Assembly (NCBI GenBank): GCA_963835215.1
Contig: CAWIES010000002.1
Coordinates: 62,001 to 126,000 of the forward strand
Reading direction: 5' to 3'
Length of the DNA stretch: 64,000 bases
DNA from: Roseiarcus sp963835215
GTDB taxonomy: Bacteria; Pseudomonadota; Alphaproteobacteria; Rhizobiales; Beijerinckiaceae
Of this stretch, positions 26,627 to 36,744 are shown piece after piece. Position 1 is the first letter of the stretch. Every line of letters begins with the position of its first letter. The notes below the pieces were generated by a model, which was not told where the DNA came from, searched no databases, and was given only the letters and a program-made list of their open reading frames with translations. The position numbers were made by a program, and so were the translations under genes.

Positions 26627-28252
26627 TCAATTCTTGTCGACGGCGCAAACGAAATTCGCGGCGACGTTGGTGTCTCCATCACCCTTGTACCACGCGCCCT
26701 GCGGATACGGGCAGAGCGGCCGCTGCATCTCGATTCCCTTGGATACATCGCCGTCGACGAATTTCGTCGCGATGACCTGAGCCGGCGCCACGCCGTCTTC
26801 GACCCAATGTGAGAGCGCGGTGAAAATATCGTGCTCGGGGTCTAAGGCCGGCGGCTGCGCTCCGCCGAACGCGGCAGAGTCGAAGTGGTTCGGGCCTGTG
26901 CCGAAGCCGCAATGGCCCATGCCGGGAACCATGAACAGCCGAGCGAACGCCTTCGTCTTCTCTTCGCCGCCGAACTTGCTCGTGAGGGCCTTATAGAAGT
27001 TGACGGTCTGGCCTATCGGAACGATCGGATCCGCCCAACCCTGGAAGAAGATCAGTTTCCCGCCGCGGTCGCGGAACTTGCCGACGTCGCCCGTCACCGC
27101 GCCATTGAGCGCCGAGCCGAGCACGGCGTCGACCTTGACCATGTCTCGCTCGACGTCGAAGGCGCGCCAATCCCAGTTGGCGCCGAACACCCATTTGAAG
27201 AGGCCGTCGAAGCCGGGCTCGCCCGGGGCGTTGCCGGGCGCTTCGAGGAAGCCCCAATTGAAGACGCCCGACTCGCTGCCTGGCGGCTCGCCATAGAAGA
27301 GCGCTTTGCCGTTCTTGTCGGCGGGGCCGAGATAGATCGCCTTTGCGGCCTCGACCTCTTCCGGGGTCAGGCAATCGTCGGCCGCGGCGCCTTTGCAGGT
27401 CAGCGCGGCGGGATCGAAGTCGCAGGCCAACGGATCGGCGATGAACGGATCGGACTTGAGGCCGCCGCCCTTGGCGCCGCAGGCGGCCACGGCCGACTTG
27501 GTGAGCAACGCGAGCTTGGCGTCGGAGAGCTTGTGTCCAGGCTTCAGGTTCGCCGCTTGATAGCTCGTCACGGCGATGGCGTGTCCCCAGGTCCTGTTGA
27601 CGACGGGCGCGCCGGAGAGAATGCCGTCGAAGTCATCGGGGAAATATTCCGCTTCAATGATCCCCTGCTGACCGCCGGTCGAGCAACCGGTGAAATAGGA
27701 GCGCTTGGCGTCTGCGCCATAGAACGCCTTGGCGATCTCTTTGCCGGCGACCGCGGCCTCGTGGGTCCCCAGCATTCCCCAGTCTTTCCACTTATCCGGA
27801 TGCCCGACGAGGGCGTCGCCGTTCAGTGGGGTCGCTGGCGCTGTGCCGAGGTCCGTCTCCGCGGAGGCGTATCCGCGCTTGATGGCGGCTTCCATCGCGC
27901 CGTAGTTGTAGGCGAGGATGCCCGCGTAGCCGCCGTTGCCGTTAAGGTGGAAGACGCCCTTCCACCCCTCGTTCGGCAGCCAGAGTTCGACGCGAACGTC
28001 GGAGTCGGGGGCGTCCTTCACCGAGGCGACGACGCGGCAAAACGCCGGCATGTTCTTGCGCGTCACTTTGTCGACGGTCGTGAGGTCGCCGGCCGGGATC
28101 GCCTCGGCGCTGACGATCGTCGTGTCGGCGAGCTTGATGGTCTTCAAGTCTTCGCAGCCCGCGGCCGACGCCAGCGTCGAATAGAAGGGCGCGATCAGGG
28201 CGGCCGAAGCGAAGAGCCCGAGCCGGAGTGCGCGCCCGCCCATGCCCGCCAT
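26627..28252 (-). CDS. Secreted tannase/feruloyl esterase family hydrolase
   Basis: 541 residues with a signal peptide (LRLGLFASAALIAPFYSTLASA). The nucleophile motif is FTGCSTGGQQGIIEAEYFP (Ser in G-C-S-T-G-G), the late His is in VPGMGHCGFGTGPNHFD, and the nearby Asp lies in the WADPIVPIG region. The Cys beside Ser and the Cys after His are the disulfide pair typical of tannase-family enzymes. It would cleave ester-linked hydroxycinnamates or gallates in the periplasm or outside. It forms a single-gene unit with a TTAGACG-GT-CGTCCAA site about 95 bases upstream, linking it to the TetR regulon of 28-40 kb. Confidence 0.88.
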   Translation of the reverse strand: MAGMGGRALRLGLFASAALIAPFYSTLASAAGCEDLKTIKLADTTIVSAEAIPAGDLTTVDKVTRKNMPAFCRVVASVKDAPDSDVRVELWLPNEGWKGVFHLNGNGGYAGILAYNYGAMEAAIKRGYASAETDLGTAPATPLNGDALVGHPDKWKDWGMLGTHEAAVAGKEIAKAFYGADAKRSYFTGCSTGGQQGIIEAEYFPDDFDGILSGAPVVNRTWGHAIAVTSYQAANLKPGHKLSDAKLALLTKSAVAACGAKGGGLKSDPFIADPLACDFDPAALTCKGAAADDCLTPEEVEAAKAIYLGPADKNGKALFYGEPPGSESGVFNWGFLEAPGNAPGEPGFDGLFKWVFGANWDWRAFDVERDMVKVDAVLGSALNGAVTGDVGKFRDRGGKLIFFQGWADPIVPIGQTVNFYKALTSKFGGEEKTKAFARLFMVPGMGHCGFGTGPNHFDSAAFGGAQPPALDPEHDIFTALSHWVEDGVAPAQVIATKFVDGDVSKGIEMQRPLCPYPQGAWYKGDGDTNVAANFVCAVDKN

Positions 28253-28345
28253 GCCTCCCTCCCTTATGAAGTCGCGCTCTGCGCCTATGCCGTTCGCCAG
28301 TTCGCTTGACCGCGATAGCGATCGGAAGCGTGAGAGGAACCGGAA

Positions 28346-28361
28346 TTAGACGGTCGTCCAA
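28346..28361. promoter_or_regulatory. TetR-type operator, site A (upstream of feruloyl esterase)
   Basis: TTAGACGGTCGTCCAA matches TTGGACG-NN-CGTCCAA with one mismatch. It lies in the 264-base gap between the ATPase gene end and the esterase start. The rest of that gap shows nothing recognisable. Confidence 0.7.
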
Positions 28362-28516
28362 ACAATAGAGTGGCGTCAGGAGACGTGTCAAGGGCGGCCT
28401 CAGCGCGCGGTCCGCGCCGACGCGAAGACGGCGCGGCAATTAAAAAGTCTCTCGTTCGGAAGGTTCGCTTCGTCATCCCGAAGGCGCGCACCGCACTCGC
28501 ATTACGACTGGCGTTC

Positions 28517-30038
28517 TCAGTAGACCGCGGCGAACATCACCGCTTCGGAGGTCGCCTCGCGGGGCGAAAGTTCTTCGACGATGCGGCCCTGCCTGGAAAC
28601 GAGGATGCGGTCGGAGAGACTGAGGATCTCCGGCAGGTAGGACGATATGACGATCACGGCGAGGCCCTCGTCGGCGAGCGCTCCGATCAGATGATGAATT
28701 TCCGCGATCGCGCCGACGTCGACGCCGCGCGTCGGCTCATCGAAAATGATCAGCTTGGGCTTCTGCACCAGCGCCTTGGCGATGACCACCTTCTGCTGAT
28801 TACCGCCCGAGAGCTCGACCACGCGCGAGTCGGTCTTCAGCGCGCGGATGTTGAGCTTCTTGGTCCAATTGGCGGCGAGCGCGCGCGTCTCGCTCATGTT
28901 CACCACAAAGCCGCGCGACAGGCGGCTCGAGATTTCGCCGATATAGATGTTCTCGGCGATCGACATGGTCTCGAAGAAACCGTCGCCCTTGCGGTCCTCG
29001 GTGACATAGACGACGCCGTCGCTGACCGCCTGGCGCGGCGTGCGGTAGCGCACCGACTTGCCGGCGAACCGCACGTCGCCGCCGTGAAAGAAATCGCGCT
29101 TGGCGACGCCGGCGATGATCCGCGCCGTTTCGGTGCGGCCCGAGCCGACCAGCCCGAACACGCCCGTGACCTGCCCCGCAAAAATCGAGAAGGAAGTGTT
29201 CCGCACGACGTTCTGCATCGACAGGTTCTGCACGCTGAGGACTTTTTCCCCGGCGGGCCGCAGCGTGCGGCTATTGGTGGCGCGACCGTAGAGTTCATCG
29301 GTCAACGATCGGCCAACCATGTGGCGGATGATCGTTTCACGCGAAAACGTCTTGGCGTCGGCGGTGACGATATGGGCGCCATCGCGCAGAATGGTGATCC
29401 GGTCGGAGATTTCGAGCGCTTCCTCGAGCGCGTGGCTGATGAAGATGATCGAAACCTGGTCCTTGCGCAGCCGATCGATCAACGCGAAGAGATGATGCTT
29501 TTCTTCGGGCGTCAAAGTCGCGGTCGGCTCGTCGAAGATGATGACTTTCGCCTTGAGGCGAACCGCGCGCGCGATTTCGACCATCTGCCGCTTGGCGGTG
29601 CCGAGCGAGGCGACGATCGCGGTCGGATCGACGGGAAAGTTCAGCGATTGGAGAAACTGCTGCGCCTCGATGTAGGTGCCACGCAGGCGGTTGAAGAACT
29701 TCTCGTCGCCGAGATAGAGATTTTGCGCGACCGTCATCGTCGGGACGAGGCTGGTCTCCTGATAGACCATGGCGATGCCGTATCGCCGCGCCAGCGCTGG
29801 CCCGGCGATGCTGGATGCGCTGGCCCTCGAGGCGGATTTCGCCCGCGGTCGGCGCGACCGCGCCGGAGAGGATTTTGACCAGGGTCGATTTGCCGGCCCC
29901 GTTTTCTCCCAGTATGGCGTGCACCTCGCCGCGCCGCAGATCGAAGTCGATGTCCTTCAGCGCGGCGACGCCGCGATAGTCTTTGCCGACGCCTTTCATC
30001 TCCAAAAGCGGCGTTTGCGCGAGCGGCGGGACGGTCAT
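28517..30038 (-). pseudogene. Ribose-type ABC transporter double ATPase, one frameshift
   Basis: It starts MTVPPLAQTPLLEMKGVGKDYRGVAALKDIDF with Walker A GENGAGKST and reads to AGEIRLEGQRI. It then shifts near 29808-29820 and continues in the correct frame from SIAGPALARRYGIAMVYQETSLVPTMTVAQNL to the end. Deleting one C restores about 506 residues with two ATPase domains (second: GLVGSGRTE and LSGGNQQKVVIAKAL). Only one indel is needed and everything else is well conserved. The start overlaps the preceding gene stop (ATGA). It powers the permeases at 32132-33253 and 34364-35347. Confidence 0.85.
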
Positions 30039-32135
30039 GACGTCGCTCCCTCGTGAGCCCATGCGGCGACGACGCCATCGCCCTTGGCCGCGAAAAAGAC
30101 GCGTCCCTCGAAGGCGAGGCAACTCGTGACGCCGTGACGCCGTCCGTTCGCTCGACTGTGAAAGCTGGCGCTCGGACGATAGGCGCTGTCGAGACGGGCG
30201 ACGAGCCCGTAGGATCGGGTCGGCGACCACGGCTTCAAGACGCCGAGCTGCCTGACGCCGCCCTGCTGCGTCGGCTCCAGCGGCGAGCGGCCGGCGCGAA
30301 GGGACGGCGCGACCCAGTAGTCGGCGTCGATTTCGCTCGATCATGCGTCGCCGGTAGCGGTCTTCGCTGAGCACGAATTCGACGAGCTGGCTGCGCGGCG
30401 CGAACAGGGCGAGCCAGATCGCATTGTCGGCGTCGCGCGACAGCCGGCAGGGGTAGGCGGGCAGATTCTCCAGCACCGGCGCGTTGCGGGCGCCGGGCGA
30501 AATTCGCGTCAGCGCGCTGCGCCAGCTCTCCGAAACGACGATGCCGCCAGCCTCCTCGAGCAGGCCGTAAGGGTAAGCGAGATCTCCCGCCAGTGCGCGC
30601 AAAGGCGCCGCTGGCGGGGTCGAGCCGCCAAACCGAGCCGGAGGCGTTCTTCTCCATCAGGTCGCGCTTCCAGTCGGCCGGCCCGTTGGTCGCCGAGCCG
30701 TTGGCGACGAGCAGCGTTCCGTCGCGCGACGGCAGCCAGCGCGGTGATGCACTTCACCTCCGGGTGGGCCGCGATCGTCTTGCCCTCGCGCTGGCCGCCG
30801 ACAAAGACGATGCGGCCATCGATCAGGCCGACCGCCGCGCCGCCGTCCGGCAATCCGGCGAGCGCGCTGATCTCTGCGTCGAACGACGCGATCGGCGCGC
30901 CACCCGGCCTGTCGACGCGGAGCAGCGAACGCTCCGAGGAAACGACGAGGCCATGCGAGGTGACGGCGAGATCAGTCGGGCGCCGGCGTCTCGAGGATCG
31001 TCGCGGCCGAGTCGAGGAGATCGTTGGGACGGAAGGCGCCGTCCATCGGCGGCGTCGTGATCGACGCTTCGCCGCGCCCGAGCCAACGGTCCACGACTTT
31101 CCTGAGCGGGATCATCTGGCGCTCTCCCCAGTAGGACGCCTGGCCGGTCCATTCGCGGATCGGCGTCGGCGAGCTTGATGCGCCCGATGCGGTTGTTGGT
31201 GACGCCGCCGAGATAGAGATAGCCGCGATGCTCGCGCATCGAGGTGATCGCCGGATGGTTTTCGCCCGTGCAGGTCCCAGAGCGTTTCCAGCACGCGGCC
31301 CTCCGCGTCGAAATGCACGACGCAGCCGACATTGACGTTGGGGAACAGCCATTCGTCGCCCGCGACCCGGCGCGCCATGCGGCGTCGGAAAGCCGGCATG
31401 GTCATCGCCAGATCGTAGGTCGGGCGTCCGCGTGCCCGCGAGCGCCACCCAATAGGTCCCGCGCGATCCGCGATTGATGTTGTCGGGATAGCCCGGGAAG
31501 GTCGGCGATGACGACCTCGCTCGTTCCCGCCTTCGGGCCTTCGAGCCAGTAGCGGCTGACGCGGCAGCCCCAGGTCTCTGCGAACAGCACCGACTTGTTG
31601 TCATGCGCCATGCACATGCCGTTGGCGAACAGAAGATTGCGCAGGATCGTCCGCGTCGAGCCGGTCGCGGGATCGTAGCGGATGATCCGGCCGTTGCCGC
31701 GCCCTTCCAGCGCGTCGACCACCCATTCCTCGAAGCCGTAGCGGATCGTCGCCTCGCTGAAATAGACCTTGCCGTCCGGCGCGATATCGAGATCGTCGGC
31801 GAGCCGCATGCGGGAATCGTCGATGATCGAAAACGGCGAGCGATTGGTCTCGGCCGTCAATTTCGTGCACGCTGCGATGCTTTGTCGACGCGATAGAGGC
31901 CCATGCCAGCGATGCAGACGACAAGGCCGCCGTCCTTGTCGAAGGCCATGCCGAGCGGCCTGCCGCCGACATGCGCGTAGACCTCTCGCTTGACATGATC
32001 GGGCGCGAGGAAGCGGATGATCTCGCCCTGCCGCACGCTGCAATAGAGGTTGTCGTCGGCGTCGAGAATGACGTCTTCGGGACCGTCGATCTCGCCAAGG
32101 CCGATGATCTCGACGTCGCGAAGACGGTCGTTCAT
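30035..32135 (-). pseudogene. Two-part SMP-30/strictosidine-synthase-like gene, many frameshifts
   Basis: Joining frames gives about 690 residues. It begins MNDRLRDVEIIGLGEIDGPEDVILDADDNLYCS, a beta-propeller start, and contains LPGYPDNINRGSRGTYWVALAGTRTP, the strictosidine-synthase-like signature. A second propeller-like half runs from DLAVTSHGLVVSSERSLLRVD to CLAFEGRVFFAAKGDGVVAAWAHEGATS. About nine indels interrupt it, near 31870, 31495, 31424, 31265, 31157, 30975, 30736, 30594 and 30338. All but the first fit single-base insertions. Both ends overlap neighbours by four bases as in an intact operon. Probable lactone or ester hydrolase working with the transporter; substrate unknown. Confidence 0.75.
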
Positions 32136-33253
32136 CGCATAGGGCGAGGACGAGCCGGACAGTCGAAGCGCGGCGCCGGCGGCAGGGCGAGATAGGCCGG
32201 CGACACATAGACCTTGGCGCGCAGACTTGTGCCGCCACTTGACCCAGCGCACGTCGATGGCGATCGCCAGCAGCAACACGAGGCCGACCACCATCGAGGA
32301 GGCGCCGGTCTCCAGCCCCAGGCGCACGAGGCCGTTGGTCAGGAGCGAGACGATGATCGCGCCCATCAGCGCCTTGCCGATCGAACCGCGCCCGCCGCCG
32401 ACGCTGTTGCCGCCGAGCAGCGCCGCGGTCACCGCCGTGAGTTCGAGGCCGAGGCCGGTGTCCGGGCCGGCGCCGGAAAGCCGCGCCGCATAGAGCGTCG
32501 CCGGCGAGACCGGCGAGCGCGCCGGAGACGACGTAGGTCAGGCACACCGTGCTTCGCACCGGAATGCCGGCGTTGTAGGCCGCGCGGCGCGACCCGCCGA
32601 CCGCCGCGATGCGCCAGCCGATGCGCAACCGCGTCAGGACGACCTGCGCCGACGATCGCGACGACGGGCAGAGCGCGACGACACTGAAGGGAACGCCGAG
32701 CACCGATCCGGCGCCGATGAAGTCCCATAAATCGGAATTCGACGTCGCTCGAAGCGATCCGCACCGAGTAGAGTTGCAGCAGGAAATCGACGATCGCCCG
32801 TGATCAGCGTCAACATGACGAGCGTCGTCAGAAACGCCCGCAGCCTGAGGAAGCCGATGAGCAGGCCGTTGATCAGACCCGACCAGCGCGCCGAGGCAGA
32901 CCGTCGCGACGAATGGCGACCTCGACCGGCCATTTGGCGACGTTGATGAGGGCGAGCGCGGTGAGGTTGGCGAGCGCGAAGGTGGAGCCGACGCTGAGAT
33001 CGATGCCGCCCGCCAGCATGACGACGGTCATGCCGATCACGATCAGGCCGAATTCGCCGATCTGCCGCGAGGTGTCGGAGAGATTGCCGAACGACAGGAA
33101 GTTGGGGATGGTCGCGACGAGATAGACCGTCAGCGCAACGAGCAGGGTGACGGGGATGACATTGTCCATCCACCTCCTGCCGAGCACTTCGCCAACGATG
33201 TGATCGGGCACATAGCGGTAGCGCAGCCTCGCAGCCCATTCGCCGATCGTCAT
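32132..33253 (-). pseudogene. Ribose-type ABC transporter permease, several frameshifts
   Basis: Joined frames give an ordinary RbsC-type permease of about 365 residues: IGEFGLIVIGMTVVMLAGGIDLSVGSTFALANLTAL, then GLINGLLIGFLRLRAFLTTLVMLTLITG, RIGWRIAAVGGSRRAAYNAGIPV and TAVTAALLGGNSVGGGRGSIGKALMGAIIV. Indels lie near 32914, 32879, 32795, 32731, 32640-32675 (two), 32502 and 32225, mostly single extra bases. Its TGA overlaps the ATG of the next gene once the last extra base is removed. It pairs with the intact permease at 34364-35347. Confidence 0.8.
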
Positions 33254-33330
33254 GACGCGTTCCAGCTCGACAAAAAAGCGCGCCGGAGCCGTTTTAGCGG
33301 CCCAGCGCGATCAACATTCTGCGGCGAAGC

Positions 33331-34332
33331 CTATTTCTTGAGTGCGGCCGCGCTCCAGCACAGACCCGGCCGCAAGGTGTCCTTGGAGATGACAAGCTGC
33401 GGACTGTAGATGACCGCCTTCAGCTTTCCGGCGGGCTCGCCGTTCTCCAGCACCGTTGCGATCATGTCGTTCAAGTCGCGTCCCTGATCCATGACCTGAT
33501 AGGCGATCTCTTCGGCGAAGGCGCCCTTCTCGACATTGTCGCAGGCCATTTGCTCGCCGCCGCCCGAAGTGACCAGCACGATTGGCTTGCCCGATTCCTT
33601 GATCGCCGCCGCCGCGCCGAGATCCATGACGTCCCAGAAGCCGATGACGCCGCAAAGATCGGGGTTCTGCTGGATCACGGTCGCGATGGCCGAGTGCGCC
33701 TTTGTCGCGTCCCATTCGCCGGCCTGGTTGGCGACGAGCTTGATGTCGGGATGCTTGGCGAGAGCGTTTTCGACGCCCTTCATCATGCCGCTATCCGACC
33801 CGGAGGTCGGCTGCCCCTCGAGCACCGCCACCTTCTGGCTGGTCCCCGCGCCGCACCGATCGATGACCCCCTGCGCTTCGGCCTCGCCGATGCCGATCCA
33901 GTCGGCCCCGACATAGGCGTCGGAATTGTAGTTCGACCGCATATTGACCTGGATGACGTGAATGCCCGCCTCCTCGGCGCGCTTCAGCAGCTTGGCGTAG
34001 GACTGAATGTCGGGATTGTGGACGACGAGAACGTCCGGCTTTTCCGCGATGAGGGCGGTGATGGCCTGCGCGCCCGCGTCGGCGCTGAAGTGCGGGTCGC
34101 GCACCTCGAACTTCATGCCGAGGCGGTCGGCCTGCTTTTTCATGACCGCGGCCCAACCCTCGGTCAGATCGATGCCCATGGTGACAGGAACGAAAGCGAT
34201 CGTCTTGCCGGCGAAATCCTTGAAGTAGTCGGCGCGTCGCGGGTCGTCGATCCCCTGGCCGTCGGCGTGAGCCGCCATCCCCGAGAGCGACAAGGCCAAG
34301 CCGGCCAACGCGGCAATGCTTCTGATTCTCAT
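33331..34332 (-). CDS. Ribose-type periplasmic sugar-binding protein
   Basis: 333 residues with a signal peptide (SIAALAGLALSLSGMAAHA). It has the type 1 periplasmic-binding fold: FVPVTMGIDLTEGWAAVMKKQADRLGMKFEVRDP, LIAEKPDVLVVHNPDIQSYAKLLKRAEEAGIHVIQVNM, and VIGFWDVMDLGAAAAIKESGKPIVLVTSGGG. The ligand cannot be read from sequence. It belongs to the operon running 35347 to 28517 and is free of the indels that affect its neighbours. Confidence 0.9.
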   Translation of the reverse strand: MRIRSIAALAGLALSLSGMAAHADGQGIDDPRRADYFKDFAGKTIAFVPVTMGIDLTEGWAAVMKKQADRLGMKFEVRDPHFSADAGAQAITALIAEKPDVLVVHNPDIQSYAKLLKRAEEAGIHVIQVNMRSNYNSDAYVGADWIGIGEAEAQGVIDRCGAGTSQKVAVLEGQPTSGSDSGMMKGVENALAKHPDIKLVANQAGEWDATKAHSAIATVIQQNPDLCGVIGFWDVMDLGAAAAIKESGKPIVLVTSGGGEQMACDNVEKGAFAEEIAYQVMDQGRDLNDMIATVLENGEPAGKLKAVIYSPQLVISKDTLRPGLCWSAAALKK

Positions 34333-34363
34333 GTTTCATTCTCCCTTTTCACGAATCGGCGCT

Positions 34364-35347
34364 CTAGATGTCGCCTTGTTGACCGGTTTGTTCGTCGCGC
34401 GGATTGACGATGCTATCGAGGATGATCGCGGCGAGCAGGATGGTGCCGCGGATCACGTTCTGCAGCGTGTATTGAATGTCCATGATCGTCATGCCGTTGA
34501 GCAGGATGCCGATCAGCAGCGTGCCGACGACCACATTGCGCACGCCGCCCCGCCCGCCCGAGAGGCCGATGCCGCCGAGAACGACGACCAGGATGACGTC
34601 GTAGATCATCGAGGAGGTCGAAACGCTGGTGTTCATGCTGGATACGGCGGTCGCGGTGATCATGCCGGCGACATAGGCGACCGTGGCGGAAAGCGCGTAT
34701 TGCACGACGATGACGCGGCGCACCGGCGCGCCGGAAATCCGCGCCGCAGCGAAATTGTCGCCGATGGCGTAGATGAATCGCCCGAGCTTGGTGAAGCGCA
34801 GCACGGCGAAACCGAAGAAGGCGACGATGATGAAAAACAGGATCGCGGTGGGGACGCCCCAGACAAAGCCGCCGCCGATCCAGGCGATGCCGGCGCCGCT
34901 GGCGGGCATGTAGACGACATAGAGCGGCACGAGCGCGAAGCGGACGAAGCCATAGACCAGCGAGGCCATGCCGAGGGTCGCGAAGAGCGCGGGAATCTCG
35001 ACATAGGCGATCAGCACGCCGTTGATTACGCCCGCCGTCAGCGCCAGCAGATATCCCAGCAGCATGGCGAGCGGCATCGCGACGCCAGAGCCGGCGAGGT
35101 GGAGCGTCCAGGCGGCCGACATCGCGTAGATGGTGACGATCGTCAGATCGACGCCCCGGCCGATCACCACAAGCGCCATGCCGACGCCCAGAATGCCCAG
35201 AGTGGCCACGGAGCGCACGAGATCGAGAATATTGCCGGAGCTGAGAAATCCCCTGAGGGTGAGCGAGAAAACGCAAAACAGCGCGATCGCAATCAAGAGG
35301 ACGATCTTCTCCTGACTCCACGCCACGCCTCTCATCCGCTCGAGCAT
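34364..35347 (-). CDS. Ribose-type ABC transporter permease (first gene of operon)
   Basis: 327 residues from ATG 35347 (CGGGGAAAC upstream); a TTG at 35371 would add eight residues. RbsC-type motifs: GILGVGMALVVIGRGVDLTIVTIYAMSAA, IAYVEIPALFATLGMASLVYG, RFIYAIGDNFAAARISGAPVRRV and VVVLGGIGLSGGRGGVRNVVVGTLLIGILLNGM. It is first in the leftward operon, divergent from the TetR regulator, with operator site B between them. Confidence 0.9.
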   Translation of the reverse strand: MLERMRGVAWSQEKIVLLIAIALFCVFSLTLRGFLSSGNILDLVRSVATLGILGVGMALVVIGRGVDLTIVTIYAMSAAWTLHLAGSGVAMPLAMLLGYLLALTAGVINGVLIAYVEIPALFATLGMASLVYGFVRFALVPLYVVYMPASGAGIAWIGGGFVWGVPTAILFFIIVAFFGFAVLRFTKLGRFIYAIGDNFAAARISGAPVRRVIVVQYALSATVAYVAGMITATAVSSMNTSVSTSSMIYDVILVVVLGGIGLSGGRGGVRNVVVGTLLIGILLNGMTIMDIQYTLQNVIRGTILLAAIILDSIVNPRDEQTGQQGDI

Positions 35348-35780
35348 TGTTTCCCCGAATTGCGATTCCAAAACGCCGAAGCGCTGTTGCGCGGGTGGCG
35401 CCGCCCGTCCCTGCCCCGTCGCACTGTTTCAGCCCGATCGCGCGTTGGCTCGCGCCATAGCGCATACTCGTTCGGCGGGGATGCGTTGCGATCGTTGAAG
35501 CCCACGCCCACGCGGCGCGATGGCGCTGCGATTCACGGCGAACCGGTCGATGGGAATGAGCGCTAGCTCCACTCGAGGATTCCTCCCGCCTTATCGCCGC
35601 CGGTTATTCTTGAATTGGACGGTCGTCCAATCGATACGGCCGTGCGCAACGCGTGTCAAGAGTGCATGCAGGTTCGCCAATTGTTGATGGCGGAGGATCG
35701 CGACTTGCCGGCGGGTTGAGCGCGCAGAGACTTGTGATTTGTCTGGACCGATATGCGGTTTGGCGCTAATGGCCTGCTCT
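35348..35780. other. 433-base divergent promoter region, TetR regulator and transporter operon
   Basis: It holds operator site B (35614-35631). Its transporter-side third is GC-rich and shows nothing clear; the part near the TetR gene is more AT-rich. Start codons of the TetR gene are ambiguous here. No other gene is visible. Confidence 0.5.
35614..35631. promoter_or_regulatory. TetR-type operator, site B (transporter operon / tetR)
   Basis: ATTGGACG-GT-CGTCCAAT: eight-base arms perfectly inverted around two bases. It lies between the divergent permease and TetR genes, the usual place for an autoregulatory operator. Confidence 0.8.
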
Positions 35781-36509
35781 ATGACTAAAGCGAAGGCATT
35801 ACCGAAAATAGCTTCGCGCGAACCCGCACTTGACCGTCAATCGGCCCGCGGCCGAGATACGAGAGCGCTTATACTTGACGCCGCCGAAGCCCTATTCTCG
35901 GTGCATGGTTACGACGGCGTCTCCATGCGCGGCATCACCAATCGCGCTGGCGTGCGCCTCGCATTGGCGACCTATCACTTCAACACCAAAGAAAGCCTGT
36001 TCGAGTCGATCATCGCGCGTCGCGCCGAGGTGCTGAACGACCGGCGACTCGTGGCGCTGAACGCACTGCTGAATGCCGGCAAGCCATCCGTCGAGCAAAT
36101 CCTCACCGCTTTTATCAAGCCATACCTCGATCTTCGCGTTTCTCGCGACCTCGGATGGCGAAACTACAGCTTGCTGATCGCGCAATTGGCGCAAATCAAT
36201 CGGTGGCTGCCGCTGGTCGACAAATACTTCAACCCGACCGCGCGTGAATTTCAGAATGCGCTCAGCGCGGCATTGCCGGATATGTCGAGAGAGCTGGTTT
36301 CGCGGTGCTTTGTGTTCTGTATTCAACTGATGGTCAGCGAATTGGCGGGTAACGAACGGATAGACACCTTGTCTCGCGGCGTGTTGAAGGGGAACGACGT
36401 GAAGCAGGTCTACTCCGATCTCGTCGCCTTCCTGGTCGGAGGTTTCGACGCCATATTGGCGCGCGCCAAACAGGCTGCCGCCGACGGCCCCAAGGCCCGA
36501 GGCGCGTGA
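35781..36509 (+). CDS. TetR-family regulator, probable controller of the 26-40 kb regulon
   Basis: About 242 residues from ATG 35781 (ATG 35769 and TTG 35739 are also possible; no clear ribosome site decides). The helix-turn-helix domain reads RDTRALILDAAEALFSVHGYDGVSMRGITNRAGVRLALATYHFNTKESLFESIIARR. The C-terminal domain (AFIKPYLDLRVSRDLGWRNYSLLIAQLAQ and FCIQLMVSEL) is of the TetR_C type with a large ligand pocket. Its gene adjoins operator site B, and copies of that site stand before four other units, so it is the best candidate for the shared repressor. Confidence 0.85.
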   Translation: MTKAKALPKIASREPALDRQSARGRDTRALILDAAEALFSVHGYDGVSMRGITNRAGVRLALATYHFNTKESLFESIIARRAEVLNDRRLVALNALLNAGKPSVEQILTAFIKPYLDLRVSRDLGWRNYSLLIAQLAQINRWLPLVDKYFNPTAREFQNALSAALPDMSRELVSRCFVFCIQLMVSELAGNERIDTLSRGVLKGNDVKQVYSDLVAFLVGGFDAILARAKQAAADGPKARGA

Positions 36510-36688
36510 GGCGACCGGCGCTTCGGCGGCGCCTCGAGGTCTCTCCGAGAAGCCGCTTCATTGCCAAGAGCGGCGCCTCGCGCCTCGCTGCGCCAAGCCA
36601 GCGGTGGACCATTTCGCCTTGAGCGCCTGTCTCCCGCTGCGCGACCCCACGCTCGCGCCTTGACACGATCTTCAGCGTTCCATATTGG

Positions 36689-36704
36689 TTGTACGTACGT
36701 CCAA
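36689..36704. promoter_or_regulatory. TetR-type operator, site C (upstream of MaoC-like gene)
   Basis: TTGTACGTACGTCCAA matches TTGGACG-NN-CGTCCAA with one mismatch. It lies 40 bases before the MaoC-like ATG. Confidence 0.65.
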
Positions 36705-36744
36705 ATTCTCAACGAATACGACCACGCCCGGAGCGCTCTCGAAC

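Noticed and set aside
21378..28252. Liv-type transporter and feruloyl esterase as one regulated unit
   Set aside because: They are adjacent and on the same strand, but the esterase has its own upstream operator and no such site is seen before the Liv binding-protein gene, so joint control is not supported.
34316..35566. Long plus-strand open frame across the permease at 34364-35347
   Set aside because: Composition (Asp/Arg/His/Glu-rich, no motifs) is that of antisense to a membrane protein; the minus-strand permease has clear RbsC motifs.
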